64,000 nucleotides of DNA from Streptomyces flavotricini (GCF_020639365.1 NZ_JAINUL010000001.1:6943130-7007129); one strand, 5' to 3'. Counted from the first letter of the stretch, positions 1 to 11,447 are shown. Notes: generated by a model from the sequence alone, not told the origin. Translations and numbers: made by a program.

Positions 1-270
1 CTCAGCGGGCGGGAGGGGCCGGCCGCGGCCAAGGTGCGCGCCTTCGCGAACGAACTCGCCAAGGGCATCAAGCCGGTGACGGTCCGTCTGGTGGACGAGC
101 GGATGACCACGGTCACCGCCGCGCAGGGGCTGCGGGCCTCGGGAAGGAACGCGAAGAAGGGCCGCTCGGTGATCGACCAGGCGGCCGCGGTGGTCATCCT
201 TCAGAACGCTCTTGAGACCGAACGGGTATCAGGTAATCCGCCCGGTGAGTGCGTCGAAGTGGTTGTCTGA
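1..270 (+). CDS. ruvX: Holliday junction resolvase-like protein RuvX/YqgF, C-terminal part
   Basis: The 5' end lies outside the window; the open frame runs from base 1 to a TGA at 268-270 and gives 89 residues. It shows the YqgF-family sequence DERMTT followed by a region ending in IDQAAAVVILQNAL, which carries the second conserved acidic residue of the RNase H-like fold. The family includes 16S rRNA pre-processing nucleases and putative Holliday-junction resolvases. In Streptomyces this gene lies immediately upstream of mltG, as here. The identification is sure; the exact biochemical role in actinobacteria is less so. Confidence 0.9.
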   Translation, partial: LSGREGPAAAKVRAFANELAKGIKPVTVRLVDERMTTVTAAQGLRASGRNAKKGRSVIDQAAAVVILQNALETERVSGNPPGECVEVVV

Positions 271-398
271 TCGCGGTACGGTAACGTTCCGCGCGATGCG
301 GCGTCATTCGAACAAGTCGTCGCCCACCACTTCAGAGGCGGAACCGGGTGCCGCGGCGGACAGGGCCGTGGCCTCCGTCTCGCGGCTCTAGGGGACCG

Positions 399-2165
399 AT
401 GACTGAGTATGGCCGGGGCCGTGGCCCCGAACCGTGGCACCCGGAGGACCCCCTGTACGGGGACCAAGGGTGGACCGGGCACGAGGCCCAGCAGGCTCAG
501 ATGCCCTACGCCGGCGGTCCCCAGCAGCAGTACCCGCAGGAGCCGCAGTACCAGCAGGACCCTCAGTACGCGCAGGGCCGGCAGTACCCGCAGGATCCGC
601 AGTACGCGCAGGACCCCCAGTACCAGCAGCAGTTCGTGCAGCAGGGCCAGTACCCGGACCAGCAGCAGGGCTACGCCCCGCAGCAGCCCCAGCAGGTCTA
701 CCAGCAGCAGCCGCAGCAGCCGGTGTACGACGGCCAGGGCCAGGGCTGGGACACCGGCCAGGTCCAGGCCCAGGCCCAGTACGCAGCCGTCCCGCAGGCC
801 GACCCGTACCTCGGCGCGGACCCGTACGCCCAGCAGCCCGTCGGCGGCTACCCGGGCGAGGCCCCCGACCTCTACGCCACGCCCGAGGCCTACCCGCCGC
901 CGCAGCCCCCGGGCAGGCGCCACCTGGTCACGGAGCAGGAGGCGGAGACCGAGTACGCCGACGAGACGGCGGAGGCGGCCGACGAGGCCGCCGCGGCCCC
1001 TTCGGTCCCGCCCGGCGACGGCGACGACTCCGAAACCCCGGGCGGCGGCGGACGCCGCGGCCGCTCGAAGGACAAGAAACCCAAGGGCCGCAACGGCGCG
1101 GCCTGCCTGATCGCCGCCGTCGTGATCATCGGCGTCCTCGGCGGTGGCGGCTACTACGGCCTGGACTACCTCAAGTCCAAGTTCAGCACCGGCGAGGACT
1201 ACGCCGGCGAGGGCGAGGGCTCCGTCAGCATCGACATCCCCAAGGGCACCGGCATGGGGGAGATGGGCCGCATCCTGAAGGCGCACGGTGTCGTCAAGAG
1301 CGCCGACGCCTTCGTCGCCGCCGCCAAGGCCAACCCCAAGGGCGGAGCCCTCCAGGCGGGCTCCTACACGATGAAGCTGCACATGTCGGGCAAGGCGGCC
1401 GTCGACCTGATGGTGGGCGGCGCCGGCGTCAACGCCCTCGACGTCATCCCCGGCTGGAAGACCAGCCAGGTCTACAAGGCCATCGACGAGCGGCTCAAGC
1501 TCAAGGAGGGCACGACCAAGGACGTCGCCACCAAGGAGGCGAAGAACCTCGGTCTGCCCGACTGGGCCGCCAACAAGGACCTCAAGGACCCGCTGGAGGG
1601 CTTCCTCTACCCGGCCCGCTACGACCTCAGCAAGGACGCGACCCCCCAGTCGATGCTCAAGCAGATGGTCGCCAAGTCCAACGAGGCCTACGAGAGCGCG
1701 GACGTCAAGGGCCAGGCCTCCAAGCTGGGCCTTTCGAGCCCGCTGCAGCTCATCACCGTCGCGAGCCTCGTCCAGGCCGAGGGCAAGTACCAGCACGACT
1801 TCGACAAGATCTCCCGGGTCGTCTACAACCGGCTCAAGCCGGGCAACACCGAGACCTACGGTCTGCTCGACTTCGACTCGACGGTCAACTACATGCGGGG
1901 CCAGAGCACCCTGGACGTGGGTTCCGTCAACGACCTGCGCAAGCTCGACGACCCGTACAACACCTACAAGATCAAGGGCCTGCCGCCCGGACCGATCGGC
2001 AGCCCGGGCCCGGACGCGCTCAAGTCGGCGATCAACCCGGCCACCGGTCCCTGGTACTACTTCGTGTCGGTGAACGAGAACGAGACCCTGTTCGCCGTGA
2101 CCAACGAAGAGCACAACAGGAACCGCCAGAAGTACGAAGAGGAGAGGAAGAAGGAAGGGCAGTGA
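399..2165 (+). CDS. mltG: Endolytic murein transglycosylase MltG
   Basis: A 588-residue membrane-anchored enzyme of the YceG/MltG family, which cleaves nascent glycan strands and helps set their length. I start at ATG 399, preceded by an AGGGGAC-type ribosome site, rather than at an upstream in-frame start at 348. Residues 1-180 are a low-complexity Gln/Tyr/Pro-rich cytoplasmic tail with degenerate QYPQDPQYAQ-type repeats (about bases 520-660). An acidic then basic stretch leads to one membrane segment at about residues 233-252 (AACLIAAVVIIGVLGG). The extracellular part carries a LysM-like region and the catalytic Glu at about residue 461 in VQAEGKYQHD. The stop overlaps the aroE GTG start by 4 bases (GTGA), so cell-wall and shikimate genes are translationally coupled. 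Confidence 0.95.
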   Translation: MTEYGRGRGPEPWHPEDPLYGDQGWTGHEAQQAQMPYAGGPQQQYPQEPQYQQDPQYAQGRQYPQDPQYAQDPQYQQQFVQQGQYPDQQQGYAPQQPQQVYQQQPQQPVYDGQGQGWDTGQVQAQAQYAAVPQADPYLGADPYAQQPVGGYPGEAPDLYATPEAYPPPQPPGRRHLVTEQEAETEYADETAEAADEAAAAPSVPPGDGDDSETPGGGGRRGRSKDKKPKGRNGAACLIAAVVIIGVLGGGGYYGLDYLKSKFSTGEDYAGEGEGSVSIDIPKGTGMGEMGRILKAHGVVKSADAFVAAAKANPKGGALQAGSYTMKLHMSGKAAVDLMVGGAGVNALDVIPGWKTSQVYKAIDERLKLKEGTTKDVATKEAKNLGLPDWAANKDLKDPLEGFLYPARYDLSKDATPQSMLKQMVAKSNEAYESADVKGQASKLGLSSPLQLITVASLVQAEGKYQHDFDKISRVVYNRLKPGNTETYGLLDFDSTVNYMRGQSTLDVGSVNDLRKLDDPYNTYKIKGLPPGPIGSPGPDALKSAINPATGPWYYFVSVNENETLFAVTNEEHNRNRQKYEEERKKEGQ

Positions 2166-2983
2166 TACGCGCAGCCGTGCTCGGTTCCCCGATCGAGCAC
2201 TCCCTTTCACCGGTGCTCCACCGCGCCGCGTACCAGGAGCTCGGCCTCGACGACTGGTCGTACGACCGCTTCGAGATAGACGAGGACGCGCTCCCGCAGT
2301 TCGTCGCCGGCCTCGGCCCCGAGTGGGCCGGGCTGTCGCTGACGATGCCGCTCAAGCGCGCGGTCATCCCGCTGCTCGACGGCATCAGCGACACCGCCGC
2401 CTCCGTCGAGGCGGTCAACACCGTCGTCCTGACCGAGGACGGCCGGCGCCTCGGCGACAACACCGACATCCCCGGGATCGTCTCCGCGCTCCACGAGCGC
2501 GGGGTCGACCGGGTGGACCGCGCCACCATCCTCGGCGCCGGGGCCACCGCCTCCTCGGCCCTGGCCGCCCTCGCCCGGATCTGCTCCGGCGAGGTCACGG
2601 TGTACGTCCGCTCCGAGGCCCGCGCCGACGAGATGCAGGAGTGGGGGGAGCGCCTCGACGTGGCCGTCCGTACGGCCGACTGGGAGGACGCCGCCGAGGG
2701 GCTCGGCGCGCCGCTGGTCATCGCGACGACCCCGGCGCGGGCCACGGACTGGCTGGCCGACCGGGTACCGGCCGGTGCGGGCACCCTCTTCGACGTCCTC
2801 TACGACCCGTGGCCGACCGCCCTCGCGGCGGCCTGGTCGCAGCACGGGGGCAGGCTCCTGGGAGGCCTGGACCTCCTCGTCCACCAGGCGGTGCTCCAGG
2901 TCGAGCAGATGACCGGCCGCCACACCGCGCCGCTGGCCGCCATGCGGGCCGCGGGAGAGGCCGCGCTGCGCTCCCGCCACTGA
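2162..2983 (+). CDS. aroE: Shikimate dehydrogenase
   Basis: A 273-residue NADP-dependent enzyme that reduces 3-dehydroshikimate to shikimate in the aromatic amino acid pathway. The substrate-binding sequence SPIEHSLSP lies near the N-terminus. The catalytic lysine is in TMPLKRAV (about K65), its partner aspartate is in NTDIPG (about D102), and a Rossmann-type GAGATASSAL follows. The GTG start at 2162 lies inside the mltG stop, which makes it the natural start. It is followed by a gap of about 225 bases before aroC, the only real gap in the aro run. Confidence 0.95.
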   Translation: MIRAAVLGSPIEHSLSPVLHRAAYQELGLDDWSYDRFEIDEDALPQFVAGLGPEWAGLSLTMPLKRAVIPLLDGISDTAASVEAVNTVVLTEDGRRLGDNTDIPGIVSALHERGVDRVDRATILGAGATASSALAALARICSGEVTVYVRSEARADEMQEWGERLDVAVRTADWEDAAEGLGAPLVIATTPARATDWLADRVPAGAGTLFDVLYDPWPTALAAAWSQHGGRLLGGLDLLVHQAVLQVEQMTGRHTAPLAAMRAAGEAALRSRH

Positions 2984-3209
2984 TCCGCTGCCGCCCGCAC
3001 CCGCCGTGACCGCACCTGATGCACTGCGCGGGCCGATCTTGCCCGTGTACGGTCGCACTCGCCAGGGTGAGCCCGGGTGCACCGCCGTCCGCCAGCTGGA
3101 CCGGAGGGCGGCGCACCGGCCCGGACGTGGGAGGATCGGGTGTGGCGGGTCCGGGCCGAGCACCCGGCCGCGCCGCCGCAGTACCCAGGCGCGAGCATGA
3201 GGAGCATCG

Positions 3210-4394
3210 TTGAGCAGGTTGCGTTGGCTGACCGCAGGAGAGTCGCACGGACCGGCACTGGTCGCGACGCTGGAGGGCCTTCCCGCCGGCGTTCCGGTCA
3301 CCACCGAGCTGGTGGCCGACCACCTGGCCCGGCGCCGGCTCGGCTATGGCCGCGGTGCCCGGATGAAGTTCGAGCAGGACGAGGTCACCTTCCTCGGCGG
3401 CGTCCGCCACGGCCTGTCCCAGGGCTCCCCGATCGCCGTCATGATCGGCAACACCGAGTGGCCCAAGTGGGAGACCGTCATGTCGGCCGACCCGGTCGAC
3501 CCGTCGCTGCTCAAGGACACCGGCCGCAACGCGCCGCTGACCCGCCCGCGCCCGGGCCACGCCGACCTGGCGGGCATGCAGAAGTACGGCTTCGCCGAGG
3601 CCCGGCCGATCCTGGAGCGCGCGAGCGCCCGTGAGACCGCCGCCCGCGTCGCCCTCGGCGCCGTGGCCCGCTCCTTCATCAAGGAGGTCGCGGGCATCGA
3701 GATCGTCTCGCACGTGGTGGAGCTGGCCTCGGCCAAGGCCCCGTACGGGGTCTACCCGACCCCCGCCGACGTGGAGAAGCTCGACGCGGACCCGGTGCGC
3801 TGCCTCGACGCCGACGCGTCGAAGGCGATGGTCGCGGAGATCGACCAGGCCCACAAGGACGGCGACACCCTCGGCGGCGTCGTCGAGGTCCTCGCGTACG
3901 GGGTGCCGGTAGGCCTCGGCTCGCACGTGCACTGGGACCGCCGCCTGGACGCGCGCCTCGCGGCCGCGCTGATGGGCATCCAGGCGATCAAGGGCGTCGA
4001 GGTCGGCGACGGCTTCGACCTGGCCCGCGTACCCGGCTCGCAGGCGCACGACGAGATCGTGGCCACTCCCGAGGGCATCAAGCGCACCTCCGGCCGCTCC
4101 GGCGGCACCGAGGGCGGTCTGACCACCGGTGAGCTGCTGCGCGTACGCGCCGCCATGAAGCCGATCGCGACGGTGCCGAAGGCGCTCGCCACGATCGACG
4201 TCGCCACCGGCGAGGCCGCTGCCGCCCACCACCAGCGCTCGGACGTCTGTGCCGTCCCCGCGGCGGGCATCGTCGCCGAGGCGATGGTCGCCCTCGTCCT
4301 CGCGGACGCGGTCGTGGAGAAGTTCGGCGGCGACTCGGTGCCCGAGACCCGGCGCAACGTGCAGTCGTACCTCGACAACCTGCAGATCCGGTGA
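3210..4394 (+). CDS. aroC: Chorismate synthase
   Basis: A 394-residue FMN-dependent enzyme that converts 5-enolpyruvylshikimate 3-phosphate to chorismate. Family signatures are visible: GESHGPAL near the start, GRSGGTEGGLTTGE in the middle, and a C-terminal HHQRSDVCAVPAAGI block with the conserved Arg-Ser-Asp and Pro-Ala-Ala residues. The start is a TTG at 3210, preceded by TGAGGAG at good spacing; TTG starts are rare in this window. The stop overlaps the aroK GTG by 4 bases. Confidence 0.96.
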   Translation: MSRLRWLTAGESHGPALVATLEGLPAGVPVTTELVADHLARRRLGYGRGARMKFEQDEVTFLGGVRHGLSQGSPIAVMIGNTEWPKWETVMSADPVDPSLLKDTGRNAPLTRPRPGHADLAGMQKYGFAEARPILERASARETAARVALGAVARSFIKEVAGIEIVSHVVELASAKAPYGVYPTPADVEKLDADPVRCLDADASKAMVAEIDQAHKDGDTLGGVVEVLAYGVPVGLGSHVHWDRRLDARLAAALMGIQAIKGVEVGDGFDLARVPGSQAHDEIVATPEGIKRTSGRSGGTEGGLTTGELLRVRAAMKPIATVPKALATIDVATGEAAAAHHQRSDVCAVPAAGIVAEAMVALVLADAVVEKFGGDSVPETRRNVQSYLDNLQIR

Positions 4395-4909
4395 CGGGCG
4401 GACCATTGGTCGTCCTGGTCGGGCCCATGGGGTCCGGCAAGTCCACGGTGGGGGCGCTGCTCGCCGAGCGGCTCGGCGTCCCCTACCGGGACACCGACGC
4501 CGACATCGTCGCGGCCCAGGGCCGCGAGATCTCCGACCTCTTCGTCGACGAGGGCGAGCCGTACTTCCGCGAGCTGGAGCGGCAGGCGGTCGCCGCCGCC
4601 GTCGCCGAGCACACCGGAGTCCTCGCCCTCGGCGGCGGCGCCGTCCTCGACGAGGGCACCCGGGGGCTGCTGGCCGGCCTGCCCGTCGCCTATCTGTCGA
4701 TGGACGTCGAGGAGGCCGTCCGGCGCGTCGGCCTGGGCGCCGCCCGCCCGTTGCTCGCCGTCAACCCGCGCCGCCAGTGGCGCGAGCTGATGGAGGCCCG
4801 CCGCCCCCTGTACACCGAAGTCGCGCGCGTCGTGGTGGCCACCGACGACCGCACCCCCGAAGAGGTCGCCCAGGCGGTCCTCGACGCTCTGGAGTTGAAG
4901 GACGTATGA
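4391..4909 (+). CDS. aroK: Shikimate kinase
   Basis: A 172-residue P-loop kinase that phosphorylates shikimate with ATP. The Walker A motif GPMGSGKST spans residues 11-19. DTDADI supplies the shikimate/Mg-binding aspartates and GGGAVLD is the conserved glycine-rich substrate loop. Start GTG 4391 is embedded in the aroC stop, and its own stop overlaps the aroB ATG, so aroC-aroK-aroB-aroQ form one tightly coupled set. Confidence 0.95.
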   Translation: MTGGPLVVLVGPMGSGKSTVGALLAERLGVPYRDTDADIVAAQGREISDLFVDEGEPYFRELERQAVAAAVAEHTGVLALGGGAVLDEGTRGLLAGLPVAYLSMDVEEAVRRVGLGAARPLLAVNPRRQWRELMEARRPLYTEVARVVVATDDRTPEEVAQAVLDALELKDV

Positions 4910-5997
4910 CAGACCAGGTGACGCGCATCCAGGTCGGCGCCAGCGCCGGACACGACGCGTACGACGTACTGGTGGGGCGGCAGCTGCTCGGCGAGCTGGG
5001 CGGCCTGATCGGTACGAAGGCCCAGCGGGTCGCCGTGATCCACCCCGAGGCGCTGGCCTCGACCGGTGAGGCCCTGCGCGACGATCTGGCCGAGCAGGGC
5101 TACGAGGCGGTCGCCATCCAGGTGCCGAACGCAGAGGAGGCCAAGACCGTCGAGGTCGCGGCGTACTGCTGGAAGGCGCTCGGCCAGTCCGGGTTCACCC
5201 GCACCGACGTGATCGTCGGCGTCGGCGGCGGGGCCACGACCGACCTCGCGGGCTTCGTCGCGGCCTCCTGGCTGCGCGGGGTGCGCTGGATCGCCGTACC
5301 GACCACCGTCCTGGCGATGGTGGACGCGGCCGTCGGCGGCAAGACCGGCATCAACACCGCCGAGGGCAAGAACCTGGTCGGCGCCTTCCACCCGCCGGCC
5401 GGCGTGCTGTGCGACCTGGCGGCGCTGGACTCCCTGCCGGTCAACGACTACGTCAGCGGCCTCGCCGAGATCATCAAGGCCGGATTCATCTCCGACCCGG
5501 CGATCCTCGACCTGATCGAGGCCGACCCGGCCGCGGCCCGCACGCCCGAGGGCCCGCACACCGCGGAGCTCATCGTCCGCTCGATCCGGGTCAAGGCGGA
5601 CGTCGTCTCCAGCGACCTGAAGGAATCGGGCCTGCGCGAGATCCTCAACTACGGGCACACGCTCGCGCACGCCATCGAGAAGAACGAGCGCTACAAGTGG
5701 CGGCACGGCGCGGCCGTGTCGGTCGGCATGGTCTTCGCGGCCGAGCTCGGCCGGCTCGCGGGCCGGCTCGACGACGCGACGGCCGACCGGCACCGGGAGA
5801 TCCTGGCCGCGGTCGGGCTGCCGCTGACGTACCGCGGCGACCAGTGGCCCAAGCTGCTCCAGACCATGCAGGTCGACAAGAAGTCCCGCGGCAACCTGCT
5901 GCGCTTCATCGTCCTCGACGGCCTGGCCAAGCCCACCGTCCTGGAGGGCCCCGACCCGGCGCACCTGATCGCGGCGTACGGCGAGGTGTCGGCGTGA
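4906..5997 (+). CDS. aroB: 3-Dehydroquinate synthase
   Basis: A 363-residue NAD- and divalent-metal-dependent enzyme that cyclises DAHP to 3-dehydroquinate. The nucleotide-binding GVGGGATTDLAGF, the VPTTVLAMVDAAVGGKTGIN block and the metal-ligand regions SGLAEIIKAG and NYGHTLAHAIE are all present. ATG 4906 overlaps the aroK stop (ATGA), which fixes the start. It is coupled through GTGA to aroQ downstream. Confidence 0.96.
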   Translation: MTDQVTRIQVGASAGHDAYDVLVGRQLLGELGGLIGTKAQRVAVIHPEALASTGEALRDDLAEQGYEAVAIQVPNAEEAKTVEVAAYCWKALGQSGFTRTDVIVGVGGGATTDLAGFVAASWLRGVRWIAVPTTVLAMVDAAVGGKTGINTAEGKNLVGAFHPPAGVLCDLAALDSLPVNDYVSGLAEIIKAGFISDPAILDLIEADPAAARTPEGPHTAELIVRSIRVKADVVSSDLKESGLREILNYGHTLAHAIEKNERYKWRHGAAVSVGMVFAAELGRLAGRLDDATADRHREILAAVGLPLTYRGDQWPKLLQTMQVDKKSRGNLLRFIVLDGLAKPTVLEGPDPAHLIAAYGEVSA

Positions 5998-6434
5998 GCC
6001 GCAAGGTGCTCGTGCTGAACGGGCCGAACCTGGGCCGGCTGGGCTCGCGCGAGCCCGACGTGTACGGGGCCACCTCGTACGCCGGGCTCGTCCAGAGCTG
6101 CCGCGCGCTGGGCGAGGAGCTCGGCTTCGACGTCGAGGTCCGCGAGACCAACGACGAGGGCGCGATCGTGCGCTGGCTGCACGAGGCGGCGGACGGCAAG
6201 ATCCCGGTCGTGATCAATCCCGGCGCCTTCACGCACTACTCGTACGCCATGCGGGACGCGGCGGCGCAGCGCACCGCGCCGCTGATCGAGGTGCACATCT
6301 CCAACCCGTACGCCCGCGAGGAGTTCCGGCACACGTCGGTCATCGCCTCGGTGGCGACCGGGACGGTGGCGGGCTTCGGCATCGGCTCGTACCGGCTGGC
6401 GCTGCGCGCGCTGGCGGACGAAGTCGCACTCTGA
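5994..6434 (+). CDS. aroQ: Type II 3-dehydroquinate dehydratase
   Basis: A 146-residue type II dehydroquinase that forms 3-dehydroshikimate by trans-dehydration. The N-terminal LNGPNLGRLGSREPDVYG carries the active-site Arg and Tyr, NPGAFTHYSYAM the substrate-binding Asn, and EVHISNPYAREEFRH the catalytic-loop region. The GTG start at 5994 overlaps the aroB stop. It is the last gene of the aro set and is followed by a short GGGCGG-CTT-CCGCCC hairpin. Confidence 0.96.
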   Translation: MSRKVLVLNGPNLGRLGSREPDVYGATSYAGLVQSCRALGEELGFDVEVRETNDEGAIVRWLHEAADGKIPVVINPGAFTHYSYAMRDAAAQRTAPLIEVHISNPYAREEFRHTSVIASVATGTVAGFGIGSYRLALRALADEVAL

Positions 6435-6444
6435 CGGTGCTGGT

Positions 6445-6459
6445 GGGCGGCTTCCGCCC
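6445..6459 (+). terminator. Short hairpin after aroQ
   Basis: GGGCGG-CTT-CCGCCC is a 6-bp stem with a 3-base loop, 11 bases after the aroQ stop. It is short and has no U tract, so termination is only a possibility. A TATAAC hexamer follows at about 6468-6473 and could be the -10 of a promoter for the next gene. Confidence 0.4.
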
Positions 6460-6514
6460 CGCTGTCATATAACGTTCTCGCATCAGTGGGCAGAACGGGA
6501 CGGAGTGGCAGCGG

Positions 6515-7294
6515 ATGCAGCAAGGAGTGGGGGGCGGCGGCGCGGGCTGGGGGCAGCCGGGACATCAACCGGCCGTGCCCCCGCAGCCGCCGATACCCCC
6601 CGCGCACGGGTGGCCGGTGCCGGTGCCGCCGCACGCGCCCCCGCAGGCACAGGTCCCGCACGTGCAGCCGCATTCGCCGCCGCCCGTGTCCGAGGCCACG
6701 GGGCACATTCCGCTGCCTCCCGCGGTGGCCGGGACGGGTGGGGCCACGCTGGCCGTGCTCCTGATCGGCCCGGCGGGCGCGGGCAAGACCACCGTGGCCC
6801 GGCACTGGGCGAGCACCCGGCCGGTTCCGACCGCCCACGTGAGCCTGGACGACGTCCGGGAGTGGGTGTGCTCGGGCTTCGCGGACCCGCAGGCCGGCTG
6901 GAACGACCACTCCGAGGCCCAGTACCGGCTGGCCCGCCGTACCTGCGGCTTCGCCGCCCGCAACTTCCTGGCCAACGGGATCTCCTGCATCCTCGACGAC
7001 GCCGTCTTCCCCGACCGGCCGGTGGTGGGCCTGGGCGGCTGGAAGCGGCACGTGGGGCCCGCCCTGCTGCCCGTCGTCCTCCTGCCCGGCCTGGAGATCG
7101 TCCTGGAGCGCAACGCCGCACGTTCGGGCAACCGGCGCCTCTCGGACGAGGAGGTCGCCCGCATCCACGGCCGCATGGCGGGCTGGTACGGCTCGGGCCT
7201 GCCGATCATCGACAACTCGGACCTGGACGTGGAGGCCACTTCCCGGGCCCTGGACGAGGCCCTGGCCCGGACCCTCGGGACACCCGCCTTCTGA
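6515..7294 (+). CDS. P-loop kinase-like ATP-binding protein (AAA_33 type)
   Basis: A 259-residue protein with a Pro/Gln/Gly-rich N-terminal tail of about 80 residues, followed by a compact P-loop domain. Walker A is LIGPAGAGKTTVARHW (about residues 83-98). The second half contains a kinase-like lid sequence (RNAARSGNRRLSDEEVARIHGRMAGWY) and a C-terminal helix. It resembles small predicted nucleotide or metabolite kinases of the zeta-toxin/AAA_33 group. No substrate can be read from the sequence. It follows the aro operon after a gap with a possible promoter, so it may be separately transcribed. The ribosome site before ATG 6515 is weak. Confidence 0.75.
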   Translation: MQQGVGGGGAGWGQPGHQPAVPPQPPIPPAHGWPVPVPPHAPPQAQVPHVQPHSPPPVSEATGHIPLPPAVAGTGGATLAVLLIGPAGAGKTTVARHWASTRPVPTAHVSLDDVREWVCSGFADPQAGWNDHSEAQYRLARRTCGFAARNFLANGISCILDDAVFPDRPVVGLGGWKRHVGPALLPVVLLPGLEIVLERNAARSGNRRLSDEEVARIHGRMAGWYGSGLPIIDNSDLDVEATSRALDEALARTLGTPAF

Positions 7295-7376
7295 CCGGTC
7301 AGGTTTGGAGAAGCGTGGAGCCGCACCCCGCGGCTAGCGTGAATTCCACGCCAACCCCACCGCTTCAGGAGTGATC

Positions 7377-7733
7377 ATGACCACCTCTCCCACCCAGGGA
7401 ATCAAGACCGTCCTGCACCCCGTCTCCGACCTGGCCGCGGCCAAGGACGTCTACACCGCGCTGCTCGGTGTCGCTCCCACGGTCGACGAGCCCTACTACG
7501 TCGGCTACGAGACCGGCGGCCAGCAGATCGGGCTGGTGCCCGGCGGCGCTCAGCAGGGCATGGCCGCGCCCGTGGCGCACTGGCACGTGCCGGACATCGA
7601 GGCCAAGATCGCCGAGGTGACCGCCGCCGGGGGCAAGCTCAAGGACCCCGTGCGCGACGTCGGCGGCGGCCGCCTCGTGGCCACTTTCACCGACCCCGAC
7701 GGCAACGTCCTCGGGCTCCTCCAGGACCGGTGA
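7377..7733 (+). CDS. VOC-family (glyoxalase/bleomycin-resistance fold) protein
   Basis: A 118-residue single-domain VOC protein. It has the split beta-alpha-beta-beta-beta pattern, from IKTVLHPVSDLAAAKDVYTALLG at the start to FTDPDGNVLGLLQ at the end. ATG 7377 is chosen because AGGAG at 7367-7371 sits 5 bases before it; an in-frame GTG at 7371 overlaps that site. The family holds glyoxalases, dioxygenases and resistance proteins, so the reaction cannot be named. It appears monocistronic. Confidence 0.8.
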   Translation: MTTSPTQGIKTVLHPVSDLAAAKDVYTALLGVAPTVDEPYYVGYETGGQQIGLVPGGAQQGMAAPVAHWHVPDIEAKIAEVTAAGGKLKDPVRDVGGGRLVATFTDPDGNVLGLLQDR

Positions 7734-7794
7734 GCGCGCCCCGCTCAGCTGGTTAGATCGAGCCAGGCCGCCCGAACCGACGTACGGAGACACG

Positions 7795-10164
<2,370 letters not shown>

Positions 10165-10167
<3 letters not shown>

Positions 10168-10220
10168 CCGGGCGGGGCCCGGCGGATGACCGGGGGCGGG
10201 GCCCGGCGCCTGACCGGGCC
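10165..10220 (+). repeat. Imperfect GC-rich tandem repeat after the uvrA-like gene
   Basis: The sequence TGACCGGGCGGGGCCCGGCG, which includes the stop codon, recurs at 10187 with an insertion and partly at 10211. The period is about 22-24 bases. The following bases to 10337 are GC-rich, with no gene, up to the start of the peptidase gene. Confidence 0.5.
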
Positions 10221-10337
10221 GCGTCCGGCCCGGGCCCGGCGGCCGGGGCGGCCCCCGGCCGGTCAGCCGCCGGGCCCCGGCCCCGTACGGATGCGCTCAC
10301 CAGGCCGGATGCGCGGGGCGCTCGTACGCTCGAAGAC

Positions 10338-11447
10338 ATGTCAGACGTGTACGCGGCCCGCCGGGGCCTGCTTCGCGACCGATGTGCCGCCGCCGGGAAC
10401 GCCGCCGCACTGATCACGCGTCCGGCGAACGTCCGCTACCTCGCCGGGGCGTCCCCGCCGTCCGCGGTCCTGCTCGTCGGGCCGGACGGCGAGGACATGC
10501 TGTTCACCGTCGGCCCGCCCAGCGGCGAAGCCGACGAGGGCCGCCTCGACGAGCGGCTCAGGCTCTCCGTACTGGCCGGCCCCGGGAGCGACGCGGCCGT
10601 GGCGGCCGGAGACGCGGCCGGTGCGCTGCGGGTCGAGTCGCTGGCCGTCGAGGAGCACCACCTCACCGTCGCCCGCCACCGCGCCCTGCGCTCCGTCGCC
10701 CCCAAGCTGCGGCTCGTGGACCTGGGGGCCGCCGTGGAGCAGCAGCGCCTCGTCAAGGACGAGGAGGAGATCGCCTGCCTGCGGATCGCCGCCGAGATCG
10801 CCGACCAGGCCCTCGGCGAGCTGCTGGAGTCGATCCTGGTGGGCCGGACCGAACGCCACCTCGCCCTGGAGCTGGAGCGCCGTCTCGTCGACCACGGAGC
10901 CGACGGGCCCGCCTTCCCCACCTCCGTCGGCACCGGGCCGAACTCCGGCCGCTCCCGGCACCGGCCCTCCGACCGCCGTGTCGAGGAGGGGGACTTCCTC
11001 TCCGTCTGCCTCGGTGCCAACTACCGCGGCTACCGCTGCGAGATCGGCCGGACCTTCGTGATCGGCACCAGCCCGGCCGACTGGCAGATCGAGCTCTACG
11101 ATCTTGTTTTCGCGGCGCAGCGGGCGGGCCGCGAGGCGCTGCTGCCCGGCGCCGCGTACCGCGAAGTCGACCGCGCGGCGCGCTCCGTACTGGACTCCGC
11201 GGGCCATGCCGAAGCCCTCGCTCCGTCGACCGGACACGGTGTCGGCCTCGAAATCGACGAGGACCCGCAGCTTGCACCTACGGCAATGGGTAAACTGGAC
11301 GCTTGCGTGCCGGTCACCGTCGAACCGGGGGTTCACCTCCCGGGCCGGGGAGGTGTCCGGATCGATGACACGCTCGTCGTGCGCCCCGAGGCGGACGGCG
11401 GTCCCGAGCTACTCACCATTACGACCAAGGAGCTGCTCGCGCTCTAG
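10338..11447 (+). CDS. M24-family (Xaa-Pro aminopeptidase-like) protein with altered metal ligands
   Basis: A 369-residue pita-bread-fold protein located directly upstream of efp, where many bacteria carry an Xaa-Pro peptidase. The N-terminal creatinase-like domain (about 1-130) and C-terminal M24 domain are both present. Of the five usual metal ligands, His (H300 in STGHGVGLE) and one Glu (E329 in TVEPGV) are kept. The first Asp is Cys (C224 in SVCLGANYRGY), the second is Glu (E235 in CEIGRTF), and the last Glu is Asp (D343 in GVRIDDTLV). Dinuclear metal peptidase activity is therefore doubtful. It may be a non-catalytic or differently acting homologue. The TACGCT at about 10324 just upstream suggests a very short leader. 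Confidence 0.8.
   Translation: MSDVYAARRGLLRDRCAAAGNAAALITRPANVRYLAGASPPSAVLLVGPDGEDMLFTVGPPSGEADEGRLDERLRLSVLAGPGSDAAVAAGDAAGALRVESLAVEEHHLTVARHRALRSVAPKLRLVDLGAAVEQQRLVKDEEEIACLRIAAEIADQALGELLESILVGRTERHLALELERRLVDHGADGPAFPTSVGTGPNSGRSRHRPSDRRVEEGDFLSVCLGANYRGYRCEIGRTFVIGTSPADWQIELYDLVFAAQRAGREALLPGAAYREVDRAARSVLDSAGHAEALAPSTGHGVGLEIDEDPQLAPTAMGKLDACVPVTVEPGVHLPGRGGVRIDDTLVVRPEADGGPELLTITTKELLAL

Noticed and set aside
520..660. Short repeats in the 5' part of mltG, considered as a CRISPR-like or intergenic array
   Set aside because: They are in-frame Gln/Tyr/Pro codon repeats of the cytoplasmic tail, without unique spacers.
201..2210. A 669-codon minus-strand frame opposite mltG
   Set aside because: It is Leu/Val/Arg-rich composition with no domain, and it is fully covered by mltG, which has a ribosome site and a catalytic motif.
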